The notes below the pieces were generated by a model that saw nothing but the letters and a program-made list of their open reading frames with translations, was not told the DNA's origin and did not search any database. From NCBI RefSeq assembly GCF_025024155.1, contig NW_026251719.1:124001-188000 (forward strand): a stretch of 64,000 nt of DNA, given 5' to 3'. Source of the stretch: Gamsiella multidivaricata (Eukaryota; Mortierellomycota; Mortierellomycetes; Mortierellales; Mortierellaceae). How positions within the stretch are numbered: the first letter of the stretch is position 1; each line of letters opens with the position of its first letter. Positions 1 to 11,811 of this stretch are shown here, piece after piece. A program made the translations under genes and the position numbers.

Positions 1-1
1 T

Positions 2-67
2 GAAGCCGCGAGTCCTACACCCTTCGATGTAGATGAGACACTTGGGCTGGGGTCTCTTGCAATTTAA
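2..67 (+). CDS. Possible 3' end of an upstream gene (partial at left edge)
   Basis: Frame 2 is open from the edge to a TAA at 65-67 and gives about 21 residues (ending GLGSLAI) of ordinary composition, as the last exon of a plus-strand gene might. AT-rich sequence with AATAAA-like motifs follows near 205-235, compatible with a 3' UTR. The fragment is too short to identify, and chance openness cannot be excluded. Confidence 0.3.
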   Translation, partial: EAASPTPFDVDETLGLGSLAI

Positions 68-730
68 CCCGCATGTCCACTCCAATATCGCCGCAAATTT
101 GCACAGTAGTAGCAACAGTACTCATAAGTAAGATCAAACTAAAGGTTCCTTTTCAAATCTATGTTCTTACATCCTCTTCGTATTGCATGTCGAGGAAAAA
201 AAAATATTAAATAAAAAAGCTATAAAATAAAAAATTATATCAAATAGGCATTAGGTGTTGTATTTGACAGGGATTGAGAGGCGTCACACATCCAAATGGA
301 CCTTCATCTTGAGGGAACCGACCGAAAAGATATAGCGAGAGAAACGAAGTGAGTACAGTAGGACTTGTCATTGCAGGCCTTGTTCCCTGATAGGTCGCTG
401 CCTTCGTTTGACAAAGAAATCTCGGCGTGCTGTACCCATGCAAATCCTTATCGACAATAATTTTACGCGCTAGAGCCGCGCAAATCTTTCCTCTTTTTGC
501 CCCTCGTTTATCGTCATTTCATTCTTGGATGATTTTACGTGCTGGACCATTAAATAAGGGGTTTTTATCTCGATGAATGACTGATGCCAACCTCCATCAT
601 CCTGAACGCTTTGCACAGAAATCGATGTGTTGAGAGGAGCAGACTTTGATTAGCTTAACAAGGGGGGTATTAGGCATAAGATAACCCTCAGTTATCGCAA
701 TTCTTAGTTTAAAGAAGCCGAAAATCGATA
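68..730. other. Intergenic, nothing recognised
   Basis: This stretch is AT-rich near 195-245 and otherwise of ordinary composition. It holds only a 67-codon minus-strand ORF without coding character. It probably contains the 3' flank of the left-edge gene and the promoter of the eroded gene starting at 731. Confidence 0.5.
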
Positions 731-3410
731 ATGGCCCATACGTTGGATCATCCTGGCTTCCACACGCCCTGTTTAACTTTCGACCAAGATGCCTCCCAAA
801 CGGTCGCCGACGACCAGGTTTCTCACTCCACTAATGCTACAGAAAAGTACCACGAGGTTCAATACAACTTCCTCGCCGAAAATGCACCATTCGAGTCTGC
901 GATCCGATGCGCCGCCATGTTTTACAAACAATTCCACTTCGCAGGACCTTGGGACGGCAGAGACGCGCTTCGAAAGACCCTAAGGTCCTTGGAGCAATCA
1001 GGAAACAAAGATTTTGCGGGATTTGATAAGCAAATTGAGGTATGCGGACTATTGTCTTTACGCTTGTCGTTTACTATTCTTCAGTTTAACGATTTTTATA
1101 TGCTCTGTTAAATAGTCCGATTCATTCAAGGAATGGGAGCGCGACTACTTCGACATGGTCAGGACTTCTAAAAAATCAATCATGGATGGCTTTCTGACGT
1201 GGCAAAAGCAGCAGGCTCAACGAGCGAGTATTTCCGAAGGAAAGAAGGTGCTATTGACTCGTATATCCTTGGTCAGCAACCTGGCTTCGGAGGCTAATAA
1301 GGCAGCTGAGAAAGAAATGCTGGACTCATCAGACCAGGTAAGATGTACCAGACCTGCTCTTCCTTAATGTGCTACATTTGTATTAAATTTGACACCAATA
1401 ATTAGTTAGCCTCCTAATACCATTGTCTTATATCTTTAGGAGATTTCAACAGCTTCTGGCAGCAACTCATTACCGAGTGAATATTCTGTGCGACAACAAC
1501 AGACTGAGGATCCCACTGTGCCAGAACCAGTCTCTGTAGCACCATCCACTTTGTCGTCTTTATCCTCATCGTCGTCATCGCTCACCGTCTCTCCCCCAGA
1601 GTCCCCATTCATCGACGAGAAAAGCAAAGTAATGAATGTCGGAGGTTTAAAATGAATTGGCTGCGCCTTTGATTAGCAACCTCTGACTTTACCTTTGAAC
1701 TAATGCTCTTGCTTAGCATCCCGATGTAGAAGTTGATGTGGTATCGATAGCGGAGGTCGGAGCGATCTTTAAAATCAAGCTCTTCGACTTTACTGGCTGC
1801 CTTGGCGACATGAACGTGGGGAGGGACTTTAATAAGTACTTCACGCGATCTGCAGAGCTGAAGTACAACAAGGACTCGTTTCCCGACTTTCTGTGAGCGG
1901 ATGTGACAATATCGCATGTATCGTTTTTGAACACCCAACCACCATACTAACTGCTCTTACTCATGTGTGTTGTTAGGGCAATTAACGGTATACTTTTCTT
2001 GCGAGACCGACCGACCAAGCTACAAGAGGAATGTTTCAAGCAGCGCTACCACAAAATTCTGGAGGTTATGAAAGGATACATTCCGGAACCAGCGGATGAT
2101 ACAGTCGAGGAGGCACTCAGCTCCGTTCGCAGATGGAAAGACGTATGTTTATCAGGTTTCCATTCTTCGCTATATTTGTAACATTGTCGCAATGAAAGTC
2201 ATTGACTCTACAGCGTTTGATCTAATTCACTCGTTTGCCATAGACATACGAATTCAAGTTCCGTAAAGTGCGTGACGTTGGCGTGGCTCGAAGGGCTTTA
2301 CAGGAGGCTGTTGAGGGTGCAAAAACATCGTCCTGGAAATGATTATTTCTTCACGGCTGCATGAATCTGAGCAGCAAGAAAACTAGTCCCGTTTCTGAAG
2401 CGGATCAAACCTCCTCGTTCATTTTACCGATGCTATCGTGCATCATGACTAGGCCGGACGAATGCAGGCTCGCTCAGTAAGTGTTTGGACGTAGCCTTGG
2501 TATAGTTTACACATGTTTATAAGTTGATTCATACTAGCAATTTTCTAACTCTCTATTCCATAATTTTTCCATCACTAAAGCACTGCCACCACCTCAACAT
2601 CAGGAAGTATCTTCGTTCGTCTCTGCCAGGATCTGTCGGATCCTCCAAAGCACCCTGATCTTATGGCGAAGCATATTAGCTGCCTTGATGTTGGCTTTGG
2701 AGAAGTGTCGTTCGCCAGTGGTATCGCCAAGGACACGGGAGACATTTGTAGGCTGGCGATATGGTCTAAGTGCACGCTGGACCAGCTGAACGAGCAGTAT
2801 TTTGGCGCTGAGGATGTTTGCATCCCATTCTTGCAGATTGTGTCCACCACATGCACGTTCTATCAAATGAAGCGTGTCGGTACATTGTGTGTTGCGGTGC
2901 AAGTTGGCGAGATGGAGATTGTCCAAGACCTTCCCGGACTGATCTCTTTCGAGCCACACGTGTTCACCTGGCTGGCGTTGGACTTGGCTTTCACAACATT
3001 GCTGCAGAACATTGGCACAGCGACCAACAGCAAGAGAATATCTTTCCCTGGTCTCTATTACCACGGTCTGTGCACCCCATCGGCCAGAAAGATGCCGAGG
3101 CACTGAAATAAAGATTTGGGGTGCATTCTCGAGTTCATTGATATTTTAAATCACCAGAGAGCCTCCGGTATCGCATGGGGGGAGATGCTTCGATACTCGT
3201 GCTCAAAATGTTGTGGATCACTACCCTATGCGGCCATCGAATCGCGATCAGATCATCGTCGTCCAGATCTCGAGTAGAACCGATAGATCTCATTTCCAAG
3301 ACCTTTGCAGTGCTGTTCCCCGACTGCACAAAATTCTCAATGGCGCGCTATTCACCTTTTTATGGACGTCCTTACCTGTATCATGTCAAGGACAGATAAG
3401 ACAGGAATAG
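731..3410 (+). pseudogene. Decayed multi-exon orphan gene
   Basis: Seven exons can be built with clean GT-AG introns and matching phases: 731-1039, 1116-1337, 1440-1628, 1717-1892, 1977-2142, 2244-2476 and 2581-3106. The frame is broken by an in-frame TGA at 2340 and another at 3104. Past the second stop, coding-like sequence continues in the same frame (around LGCILEFIDIL) to about 3205. It then shifts frame by one base and runs on (AQNVVDHYPMRPSNRD) to a TAG at 3408-3410. The predicted protein is soluble-looking, with a charged helical N-terminal half, a Ser-rich linker in exon 3 and no motif I recognise. A truncated 386-residue protein ending at 2340 could still be made. I interpret it as a lineage-specific gene recently inactivated; a sequencing error at 2340 alone would not explain the other lesions. 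Confidence 0.6.
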
Positions 3411-3569
3411 TGTAGAATAGGACAAGGAGGTAGGTGAAAGGGAAAAGGCCAGGAGATAACGTATTGCAAACTGAAGTTTTTTGAAGTAAAGGCTGCTAAG
3501 TGTTGGGGATGAAAGATGAGTGAATAAAGAGTGAGGATTGAACCAAACGATGAAAATGTGCAATAGCAA

Positions 3570-4700
3570 GAAAAGCTTTGTCAGCAGCATAATGGGTTTG
3601 CACTTGGTGCTCGCACTGCATTGAAGGGACATCGCGTATATCTGGCCCGGGCGGTGCACAGCCTCGATGGCATCACTTAGATCTTGATCACCAGAGCACC
3701 TGTGCAACATTCACATCTACCCGCAATGAAGGAGCTCCTTGAAAGACTACAAATGGAATACGGACAATACATTAACCCTGGTTTCTGTTATTGTCAAATG
3801 CCTTTTCTGCTTCTGTTTTTTCTGGGAAACCATTTTTTTTTTATCATGGGCCTTCGCCGCGACTCATTGATTATGAGAAGTGCGTCAGATAGCCGGTTTC
3901 GTTGTTGCTGTTGTTGTGGTAAAAGCAGATCCATTAGCTGAGCCAGACGCGCTTTTTCACGTATATTTTTGTATCCGATCTTCACCGCGAACCACCCCTG
4001 GGGGCTTTTTGTCTTTGGTAGGGTGTGTCATTGCTATTTTTCTTCAAACATTATTATGGTGGTTTTTGTACGTCAAGCCGTCTCGATGTATTCAGTGAAA
4101 CGGGTCTCTCCACGAAAGAATGATGGCTACAAAGTCTTGGCTCTGCATGGACGTCAAGAACTGCTATACTAGTCCTTCGAACACATATCCAGTCACAGCG
4201 ACGGATTGGCAGGCCAGACTTTTTTTACTGCATTTCTACAAATGTGGATGAACAATAATAGAGAGGTGCTCAGTTCTGGTGCTATAATTGGAAGATCCTT
4301 GTTCTCTCCCTCTCTCTCCGCGCTCTTTGTAGGGGGACCAGCATCGAACAAGCAGTACGTTCTGCGGATAGGAGTGCTGATATCGCCGTGACTAGCGCAC
4401 AGATCTTGGGACGGCCAAGCTCCTCGCCGCTTTCAGAGCGTGATCTTGATGGCATCAAGTGCACCATCGTGCGTGAGGTAGGCACAATTCTGGCGTTAGC
4501 CAGCCGCCTTGATCCAGTTCAATCTGGAGGAGCTAAAAAGTCCATGATCGACCAATAGACGCGCCATGTTGCCATAAAGACCTATACACATGTCTTCGAT
4601 CACTTTAGGGTGGGTAGAAAGGAAGCGGAAGGTGTAGCTCTTGAAGACGTGACAGCACATGGAAAGGTCTGCAGCTGTGTCAATAGTTGTTTCCACTCTC
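3570..4700 (+). pseudogene. Eroded coding-like fragments
   Basis: Two plus-strand stretches have coding character but no intact gene. Around 3570-3780 one frame reads LGARTALKGHRVYLARAVHS, meets a TAG, then continues through LPAMKELLERLQMEYGQY. Around 4344-4680 another frame reads TSIEQAVRSADRSADIAV, continues to a TAG at about 4557, then runs on. An acceptor-like tag precedes the second stretch. No family is recognised. They may be remains of one gene or of two; the evidence is composition and openness only. Confidence 0.25.
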
Positions 4701-5500
4701 CTTTATCCTGAAGGTGGCAGCAAACCGGCCACAGCGGTTTCTGTCGTCAGCGGCATCATCTCCTTTCTCTGTTTTTTCTGAAGGTCGTAAGCTGCTACGC
4801 CATCTAAAATGAGGTTTGGGTTCAGATTCCTGAGGGACATTTCGAAATTGTGAACTGCGCCCATTTTTTACCGCGACTGCAGATTTCTCGTGTGGTTATA
4901 CTAATAAGGAAGAAATGAAGTGCTGCAGAGTATGCGCATAAACATGGACAATCCTTGGAGAGGGACGCGTGTGTCGTTGCCGACAGTCCTTTCGGCCACT
5001 CCCAGTGCTGCTGTCCACAGCTGCGACGTGTACCCACTTGGAGGTGTTGTTTGTAGCAGGCTGATTTTCTTAAGAAGTGGATGCAGCACAGCCGTATGTG
5101 AGCACTTGATGAAATAAGAAAAAAGCTGGAGAGGATGCAGCCAGCACTGGTTATGTTGGAATAGACAATTTGGTCCGAGTCCAACATACCCACGGTGTAT
5201 TGTCTTTAGGGACTATTGTATGCCCGCATAGTGCTGCAAGAGGATAGTATTGCTGTATGTGACCTATATGGTCATCGTCGCTGTAGCCGTTTTTTCCTTG
5301 TTTCACTCGTTCTCTTTCCTTGCTGCTTGTTCCTGTGTTTTATGCCTCTTTATCCTTGTGCACTCCCAAGTACATCATTGGCTGCTTAAATAGACGTGCT
5401 GGCTGCACTCACAAAAGACACTCTTGTGGTGGTACTACTTTTGCCATGTCTTTTCTGTCTATTACTTACTATCTTTCCATGCCTGTATGCTCATCAAAGG
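4701..5500. other. Intergenic, nothing recognised
   Basis: This interval has no supported gene. A 123-codon minus-strand ORF (4822-5193) is Cys- and Ser-rich with no domain and no splice partners, and is treated as chance. Confidence 0.5.
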
Positions 5501-5515
5501 AGACCTCTCTTCCTT

Positions 5516-5970
5516 TCTTCCTCTCATCCTCTCATCCTCTCATCCTCTCATCCTCACTCCCTCACTCCCACTCTCCCTCTCTTTGGGCCTTTGCTGTCAT
5601 CTTACCACCAAAGTATATTTCATGTCCCGATAGGTCACCGGTCAGATTTATTTTGCCACCATTATCTCCTTGCTTGTCTCTGTCCACTGTCTCCGCGCTG
5701 ACTATCGCCCACTATCTCTTTTTCTTTCATATGAAAGGCCCGAAAAGACTATACCGATAGGAGGCACTCTCTTCGCTGCAGATAGCAGTGATGACGTGTA
5801 CCGTCTGTCAAGGAGGGAGTGTCCACTGAGGACTGAATATGAAGCCCTCCTCTCTTCTCTCTTCTCTCTTCTCTCTTCTCTCTTCTCTCTTTTCTTCCTC
5901 ATCTTCTCCCCGGTTTTCTTCCTGGTCTTCAAGGTAAGCTCTTCTTCCTCTTCCTCTTCCACCTTTACCC
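5516..5970. repeat. Pyrimidine-rich microsatellites
   Basis: The plus strand is nearly pure pyrimidine in blocks: CTCATCCT-type units at about 5520-5565 and TCTCTTC-type units at about 5848-5890, followed by TTCTTCC runs. Any long ORF here is forced by the repeat. The complementary strand is a polypurine tract. Confidence 0.8.
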
Positions 5971-6185
5971 TGCTCCAGTTACTCCCACTTTCACTCTCAG
6001 TCCTTCACTTCTGCTGTCTCTTGCCCTTCTTTCTCATTGCTCTCTCCCACTGCTCTCTCCCATTCTTGTCCACCTCAGTCTCGTTCATCTGCACTTCTTG
6101 TATCTCTCTCACGCACTCACCCACCCAGCGCTCCCTTGTCTCTATTGCTTCTAGCTCTCTCTCTCTCCCCTTCTCCTCCTTTGTT

Positions 6186-6500
6186 TACTTTTGCTTTTGC
6201 GTTTGCTTTTGCTTTTGCTTGGACTTTTGCATCTATCACTGCTCTGACTCTGGCATTTGTCTAAGCTTCCGCTTTTGCTTTTGCTTGTGCTCTGGCTTTT
6301 GCTTTCGCTTTTGCTTTTGTTTGGACTTTTGCTTTTGCTTCTGCTCCGGCGTTGCTTTTGCTTTCGCTTCGACATCTGCTTTTGCTTCTCCATCCGCCTT
6401 TGCTATTGCTTTTGCTTTTGCTTGGACTTGCGCATCTATCACTGCTCCGACTCTGGCATTTGCTTAAGCTTCGACTTCTGCTCTTGCTTCTACTCTTGCT
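6186..6500. repeat. Degenerate TTTGCT hexanucleotide array
   Basis: About 300 bp are built from imperfect TTTGCT / TTCGCT hexamers, with interspersed GGACTT variants and two longer repeated segments (roughly 6224-6262 and 6424-6470, both including the run CATCTATCACTGCTC). Because the unit is six bases long, all frames stay open for long distances and produce Leu, Phe-Ala, Lys-Ala or Ser-Lys repeats. These are not proteins. Confidence 0.8.
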
Positions 6501-6514
6501 TTATTACACCTCTC

Positions 6515-6598
6515 TAAAAAAAAAAGAAAAAAAGAAAAAAAGAAAAGAAAAAAAGAAAAGAAAAAAAGAAAAAAGAACAAGAACAAGAAAAATACAAT
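6515..6598. repeat. A-rich simple repeat
   Basis: An AAAAAAGAAAAG-like tract of about 80 bp lies directly after the hexamer array. It is simple sequence with no coding potential. Confidence 0.85.
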
Positions 6599-6599
6599 T

Positions 6600-7294
6600 C
6601 CCCACCCCCCAAAAAATAAGAAGGTCAAAAGCCGAACTTTTTTTCCCTTGTGGTTTTTTCTGGGGTACCATGGCTTGCAACCTGCCCGCGGTGTACCCTG
6701 CACAGTCTTTACTTTCCTAAGTAAGACTGACTGATGGCAAGCCAATCCACTTTCCTTTGTATGTATCGCTTCGAACCCCACACCTTAGAATCAATATGAA
6801 AATGAAATAAAGAGAAAGAGATGTGGCACACACCGCACCAATTGCGTATTTATTATTCTACACGAAATTTAATATGCTGAGCTCAAGATACACTTCTCAT
6901 ATTTAATAAAGCACTCTGAGAACGAAGTACGAGAAAAAATTCATGATCATCCTGTTTAAGGTTAAATGATTTGGAGTGTGTAACGACTCATAACAGAATT
7001 GACGCGTCGTAGAATTCAAGGGGGGGGTTTTTTTTTGAGGAAGGAGGTTTATTTTATTTCAGTGGATAGATCATCTAACCAAGATAGAACATTGAGGATG
7101 GAGATAAGGATGCGGATGAGGAGGGATGAGGAGCAGGAAAGAAGAGCATTCCTTCCCCATTCCTTCTCATCACACTGTTGCGCTTGGAGATAGTTCTTTT
7201 ACAGTTGTATGGAGTAAGGAAACTCCCAATCTGAATGCTCGAATAATTTGTGTTCCACACTGAATACAAGGGTCTAACGCACAACTACGCACAC
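6600..7294. other. Intergenic, nothing recognised
   Basis: AT-rich sequence with a G run at 7021-7027. No supported gene. Confidence 0.5.
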
Positions 7295-7713
7295 TGTAGC
7301 GAGTGGTCAGCACAACGGTCTTCTTGTTCAACTGGAACCATAATTCATTATTGATATATCTAAGCAAAAGGGTACCTGTAGTGAGTGGTCAGCACAACGG
7401 TCTTCTTGTTCAACTGGAACAAGGAACAAAAGACCGCTGGCTTCGATCCTCCTTTTATACAGGCACAACCCCAAAACCTAATATCAAATCCTGCGTACCC
7501 TCGGTGGCTGCTGGCCAACAACACCTACTGCACCTGCGTAGCACAAACCATACGCTTCAAACCTGTTATCGTTGTGTATTCATTAGCATACACCCAAGAA
7601 TTCATTCTTTCGCCCAGCTCTGTAGTAGAGATCAACGCTTTCAATCTAGCACCAGACCAGAAGAGAACGGCTGAACATCACAGTCGTCCGTCTCAAGGGA
7701 GACTAATATCACA
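7295..7713. mobile_element. LTR-like repeat, possible solo LTR
   Basis: A 44-bp sequence starting TGTAG(C/T)GAGTGGTCAGC occurs twice in direct orientation, at 7295-7338 and 7377-7420, with one mismatch and an 82-bp period. The second copy could begin a TG...CA-bounded element ending at about 7713 (TATCACA). The flanks (GTACC and GTAAA) share only three of five bases, so a target-site duplication is not convincing. No reverse transcriptase or integrase is nearby. A local tandem duplication is the plainer alternative. Confidence 0.35.
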
Positions 7714-8032
7714 GTAAACCGTTTGAATAGGGCCTTAGCGACTGTGTATGCAGATTTGTTTGGCAAGGCATCCAGCAATGCGGACCGAGTACAGTCGCAG
7801 TAATTGATTGAACTTTGTGTCCGAAGGTACCATTCATTCGGCTTGGAAATCGATAAATTAAAGTTCGTGGAACTACTTCAAAATCGACAAGTTATAAATT
7901 GAATTTTCCTGCTTCAGCTCGCCAAACATACAAATACACCTCCGTGTCGCCGACATTCTCGCTCCTTCTTCATACCCCACTCACACCTCTTTCCCCTCCT
8001 TTTCTTTCATATACACATTCTCCACATTCGCC
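7714..8032. other. Upstream region of the arrestin-like gene
   Basis: About 320 bp lead to the ATG at 8033. The last 100 bp are a C/T-rich leader (about 7925-8030), a common look for fungal 5' UTRs in this window. No specific operator is identified. Confidence 0.4.
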
Positions 8033-9567
8033 ATGACTCTGTCAAGCAAACGCAAGACAAAATCGTTGTCAACCAACATACAGCATGACCCTTCACATAT
8101 GGGTCCAAATGGCCAACTGTTGCTCTTTGGAACGCCAGACCAGCCCGCAGTGACCTCAGGCCAGGTCGTGTTCGAGACTGATCATGCCGCGAAAGGCGAG
8201 GTCTTGGAGATTTTCTATTCTGTGGCGGTCGGCATTGAGTGGCGAGGTAATCAGTGGTTGCAGCAATGTACATGTCCAAACTCTCTAACAACACTCTTGC
8301 CATGCACAAAAATATTGATCCTCAATTTTATTGTTCTATCTGCCTCGGAACTCGATTAGAAACGGCTGAAAAGGTCGGCGGTGGGTTTACCCTCCGCACA
8401 CCTATCGAGCAACGGAAGATAATTGTCGCATTAAAGCATCCAAAACCTGGCATGATTAAGGCTGGCAAGTGCTCTTCCAACGTCAACTTTCCAATTGAAC
8501 CGTCCTTTCCATCATCCATGCATCTTCATAAAGGTTTCGTTGCGTACAAGATCCGTGCTCGTGTGCCTCAAATCTCCGAGCAATGACATTCTTCAGGAAC
8601 GAATTATCTGGGTTCTCAACTCTAATATAACATCTGGGCGAAGGCGTGGTGAAAACCTCTTACCGCTCCGTGTTCCCGAGTCGACTGATTCGCAAGCATA
8701 CTATTTCGATGAGGCATCGAACGAGCTGGTGTCAAGTCGAACGACAGACATTTCGTATACATTGGAAGTCCCTACTACGACTTTCATGGCAGGCGAGACA
8801 ATAGCTCTCGCTATGGAGTCAGTTCCTGAGCTTGAATTAGCAAGGGATTCGGTACCCGTATTTTCGAGCGAGGAGTATAGAGGCCTTTTACCTCACTGGC
8901 TTGGCAAGAGTCGATCACAGGATATGTCCAATATGCCTAATATCACTGTCTGCCTGAAGCAGACTGTCACTTATTCGAATCGTGACAGGAGTAGAACGTT
9001 TCACGAGCATGCCAAGTTTGCATCCACACTCCGGTTAGATAATGAGATGGGAGGTACTTTCGCCAACGGAGTTGTGAGAGATGGCTGGAAGGTAGTGTTG
9101 AAGATGACCCTACCCAGATTGGGCGCCAACCGCGTGGATACGGAGAAGGAGGCGCATGACGAACCGGAAGGATTAAAAGCAAGTCTGGACAACCCGTTCC
9201 TAAGGATTGACCATAAGTTGCGGATTAAGCTGAAATATGATAAAACCCTGTTTTCATCCAAGGTCCGCAAGTTCGAGAGTAAGTATCTGCCGGTATATTC
9301 TTTCTTTCCAAAGGGCATGAGAATCATGACTTGTAAAACTTATATTGCGTGTCCGTACGCACCCTTCTAGTTCCTGTGACCATTGTCGCTCCTTCCGGTC
9401 CTGGGTCTATCCCGTTCCGATTTGACGCTATACCTTGGTCCTCCAAATCGACGGGTTCAGGGGCATCTTACACCAGCACTAAACCAGCCAAATTGAATTC
9501 CGTCTCTCATAACGTGAAGCTAGCCCAAGGCATTGCAGCTGTCCTGCATGCGGTTCATGCTGCCTAG
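8033..9567 (+). pseudogene. Arrestin-like protein gene with an apparent frameshift
   Basis: The exons are 8033-8246, 8360 to about 8556, the same stretch continuing in a shifted frame to 9278, and 9371-9567. The N-terminal half shows the arrestin N-domain style (FPIEPSFPSSMHLHKGFVAY, then KIRARV). The C-terminal half carries the C-domain style, ending with an IPVTIV strand. Arrestin-domain proteins act as trafficking adaptors that link membrane transporters to ubiquitin ligases; that role is known of the family, not shown here. Between about 8550 and 8586 the frame of exon 2 runs into a TGA, while the homologous sequence (ILQERIIWVLN) continues one base out of phase. No intron fits, since the only GT...AG there is about 18 nt. 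This is either a one-base assembly error or a recent pseudogene. No PPxY motif was seen. Confidence 0.6.
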
Positions 9568-10154
9568 GGACATCAGCTTAAAGAGGGGATTTGAAGAAGC
9601 CCCCCAGTTCTCGCTGTGACAATCACTCCCAGTTTTTTTTTTTCAGGCAAATAATTCCTCTCCTTGTCTGCTTTAGCTTTGTGTTGAATATTATGAGGCT
9701 CCTGCTAATGCTAATTTCAAATATTGGAAGAGATCATTCAGGGAGGTTCAATTTTAATTGAGCAAAAATGGTATAGGGATGACTTCAATAGGAAATCATC
9801 CCCAAAAACCAGATTCGACTGTAGACGTCTTTGTCCTTAGGATGGCAATGTACTCCCCAGGTAGATGTGCATGAATTGCCTTCATTGAGTGATAGCCTTT
9901 ACGCGTAATATTCACGCGTTGGCACACTCTACAACGTTTTATGAAATTCACAGTCATTGGCCATGTAGGGCCAGGTCCTCACTATAGCATTTGTACCAAG
10001 GATGACCGCTTTGTACACTTGATTGGATAAGTAAACTAGTCAGATTACTGGCATTTCCACCCTGCTCCCGCCTCACTCCTTTCACTTCACGAATAGCACT
10101 TCTAAGAGTTGCAGTGACAGCTTGTATGTACTCCAATGAGCACTTTCTAATCTT
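9568..10154. other. Intergenic, nothing recognised
   Basis: This stretch holds the 3' flank of the arrestin-like gene and plain AT-rich sequence. No supported gene. Confidence 0.5.
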
Positions 10155-10500
10155 TTATTCACTGATGATGGCACCCAGCTTCATCCGCAAGTCCCCCGGC
10201 TCCTGCTCGCGGTTTTTAAATCCCTCGGCCATAGCTTCCTCCCATGCTCTCTTCCTCGCAGCCTTTCGCTGCATTCTTGAAGCTTGCAATTGCAGTCGTA
10301 AATGTTGAGACACGGTATCCTACGGTGGAAGACCAACCTGGTCAACACTGTCAATGATATCTTAATTCAGTTCCGGATCGGAATGGTAGCTGATCTCGAA
10401 GGCTTCGCAAATCCGTGAGGTTAGATACAAATGCTTACATGGAATTTTGTGCTTTGTCGTTACCACTATTACCCTAAAAAAGCACATGCTGGATGTCGTA
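10155..10500 (-). pseudogene. Remnant of a SWIM-type zinc-finger protein, possibly transposase-derived
   Basis: On the minus strand one frame reads RVIVVTTKHKIPCKHLYL, then TSRICEAFEISYHSDPELN, meets a TAA, continues DIIDSVDQVGLPP, meets a TAG, then runs about 54 more residues of basic, helical sequence to a final TAA at 10157-10155. The PCKHLYL segment matches the C-x-H half of SWIM zinc fingers (CxC...CxH), which occur C-terminally in MULE-type transposases and in some host proteins. The first CxC pair is not intact. Upstream sequence to about 10520 looks coding in other frames, so at least one frameshift is likely. The assignment rests on a short motif. Confidence 0.4.
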
Positions 10501-11811
10501 TTCTTTAGGAGCGTGGTCGTTCAGACTCGCTAATAACATCCATAGAAAGTCTCTCGCCCCTCACTCTTCCCTGTCCTCACATTTCGTCTGTTGTCTTCAT
10601 CTTACTTTCCCGTTTACTTTTTATCTCACCATCCACCCTGCCTACAATGGCGGCATCGTATCCCGTAATCCTATTGTACCGCACATCTACCTTTCATCCC
10701 TCATTCATTGTAAAGTTTGGCCAAGTTGCGCATAGCATTTTCGTCAAGGCTCAGTTGTGAGTACTGGTCTCGTTAGGTCCACTAGACACAGTGGGGATGA
10801 AAAAGAGCTGTGTCACTATCTCTTGTTACAGAAAATTGAGCCTTAGAACTTAGATAGATGGAGCAAGGGATATCATCCACTATTCGGGTTGTTCTGCCTG
10901 GTGATTATTGTTACAACAGTGGATCTCATATGTTCATTGGCAGCAATGAAAAACAAAGATATACTGGAAGCACACTTCCACGCGACGTGCAAACGCAGCG
11001 TATAACATTGTGTCGCTGGAGTCATGTCCTCAACTCTGACATTCTCCATGGCTTTGACGCTTCATTGCCTGAGAGAGGCGAAGGGATAAGAAGATCGCGA
11101 ATCCATAGGTACGCTAGCAGAAAGATTTGCGGCATGCGCGAATTCTCTTTATTTGGTCATTCACAGACTGCCTTTCGCGTGCATATGTGGCCATAACGCC
11201 TTTGTTCTTTGCGCCAAGTGATGATATGAGCGTTATTCCTTTGTATGCAGACAGCGAAGGCATGTCTAAAAGCCAATGCTCCGGGTACTTAAGCGAGCCT
11301 TGCTTCCCATTATTCATACAATCTCCGTTCTTCACCTCTTCCTCACTTACACTACTCCCAAACACTCATATCGCCAATATCCTTTTTATTATCTTTTATG
11401 CGACTTTGCTTTTGCATGCTCTGAAATCAAATCCACTGCGATCTGTGTGCATAGTGTAGCCCTATCACTATACTCTTTTTTATTTTTTATTTTTCAATGC
11501 CGCACCTTCCCCAGCATTACTCTGAGCGGATGCAGGACAAGTGTGACGAAAGGTCAACGAAAACGAATTATTCAACGCAAGGTAGATCTCAGCGCATAAG
11601 ACAGACATCGTTATTTCAGTAGTATGCCTATCAACTTCTCATTCCGGCGAATGACAGGTGATTAATTCTGGTTACTCTTTTCTCTGTGTGTGATCTCTGT
11701 CCTACACTGGTAGTCCGCCTAGGCGCCTCGCAGAAGCAGTTCGCTCAAGGACACAACCGAGTAATTGGTTCTCCTCAGACCTTGAAAAACTCAACAGGCT
11801 GTCTGCCTGAA
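10501..11811. other. Intergenic, with a possible short plus-strand start
   Basis: A C/T-rich leader at about 10545-10640 precedes an ATG at 10647 and 37 codons of ordinary composition, ending at a GTGAGT donor-like site (10756). A possible acceptor at about 10830 gives only a few more codons before a stop. This may be a dead gene start. The rest, up to the ATG at 11812, shows no supported gene but may hold a spliced 5' UTR of the next gene. Confidence 0.3.

Noticed and set aside
2340..2342. TGA read as a sense codon (recoding) in the orphan gene
   Set aside because: A second stop and a frameshift downstream make decay simpler; other genes here use the standard code.
4822..5193. Minus-strand 123-codon ORF
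   Set aside because: Composition is not protein-like beyond length, and no adjoining exon could be found.
5670..6467. A 265-codon plus-strand ORF and several opposite-strand ORFs rich in Leu, Phe-Ala, Lys-Ser or Lys-Ala
   Set aside because: They are forced open by the hexamer and pyrimidine repeats and have no domain, codon pattern or splice structure.
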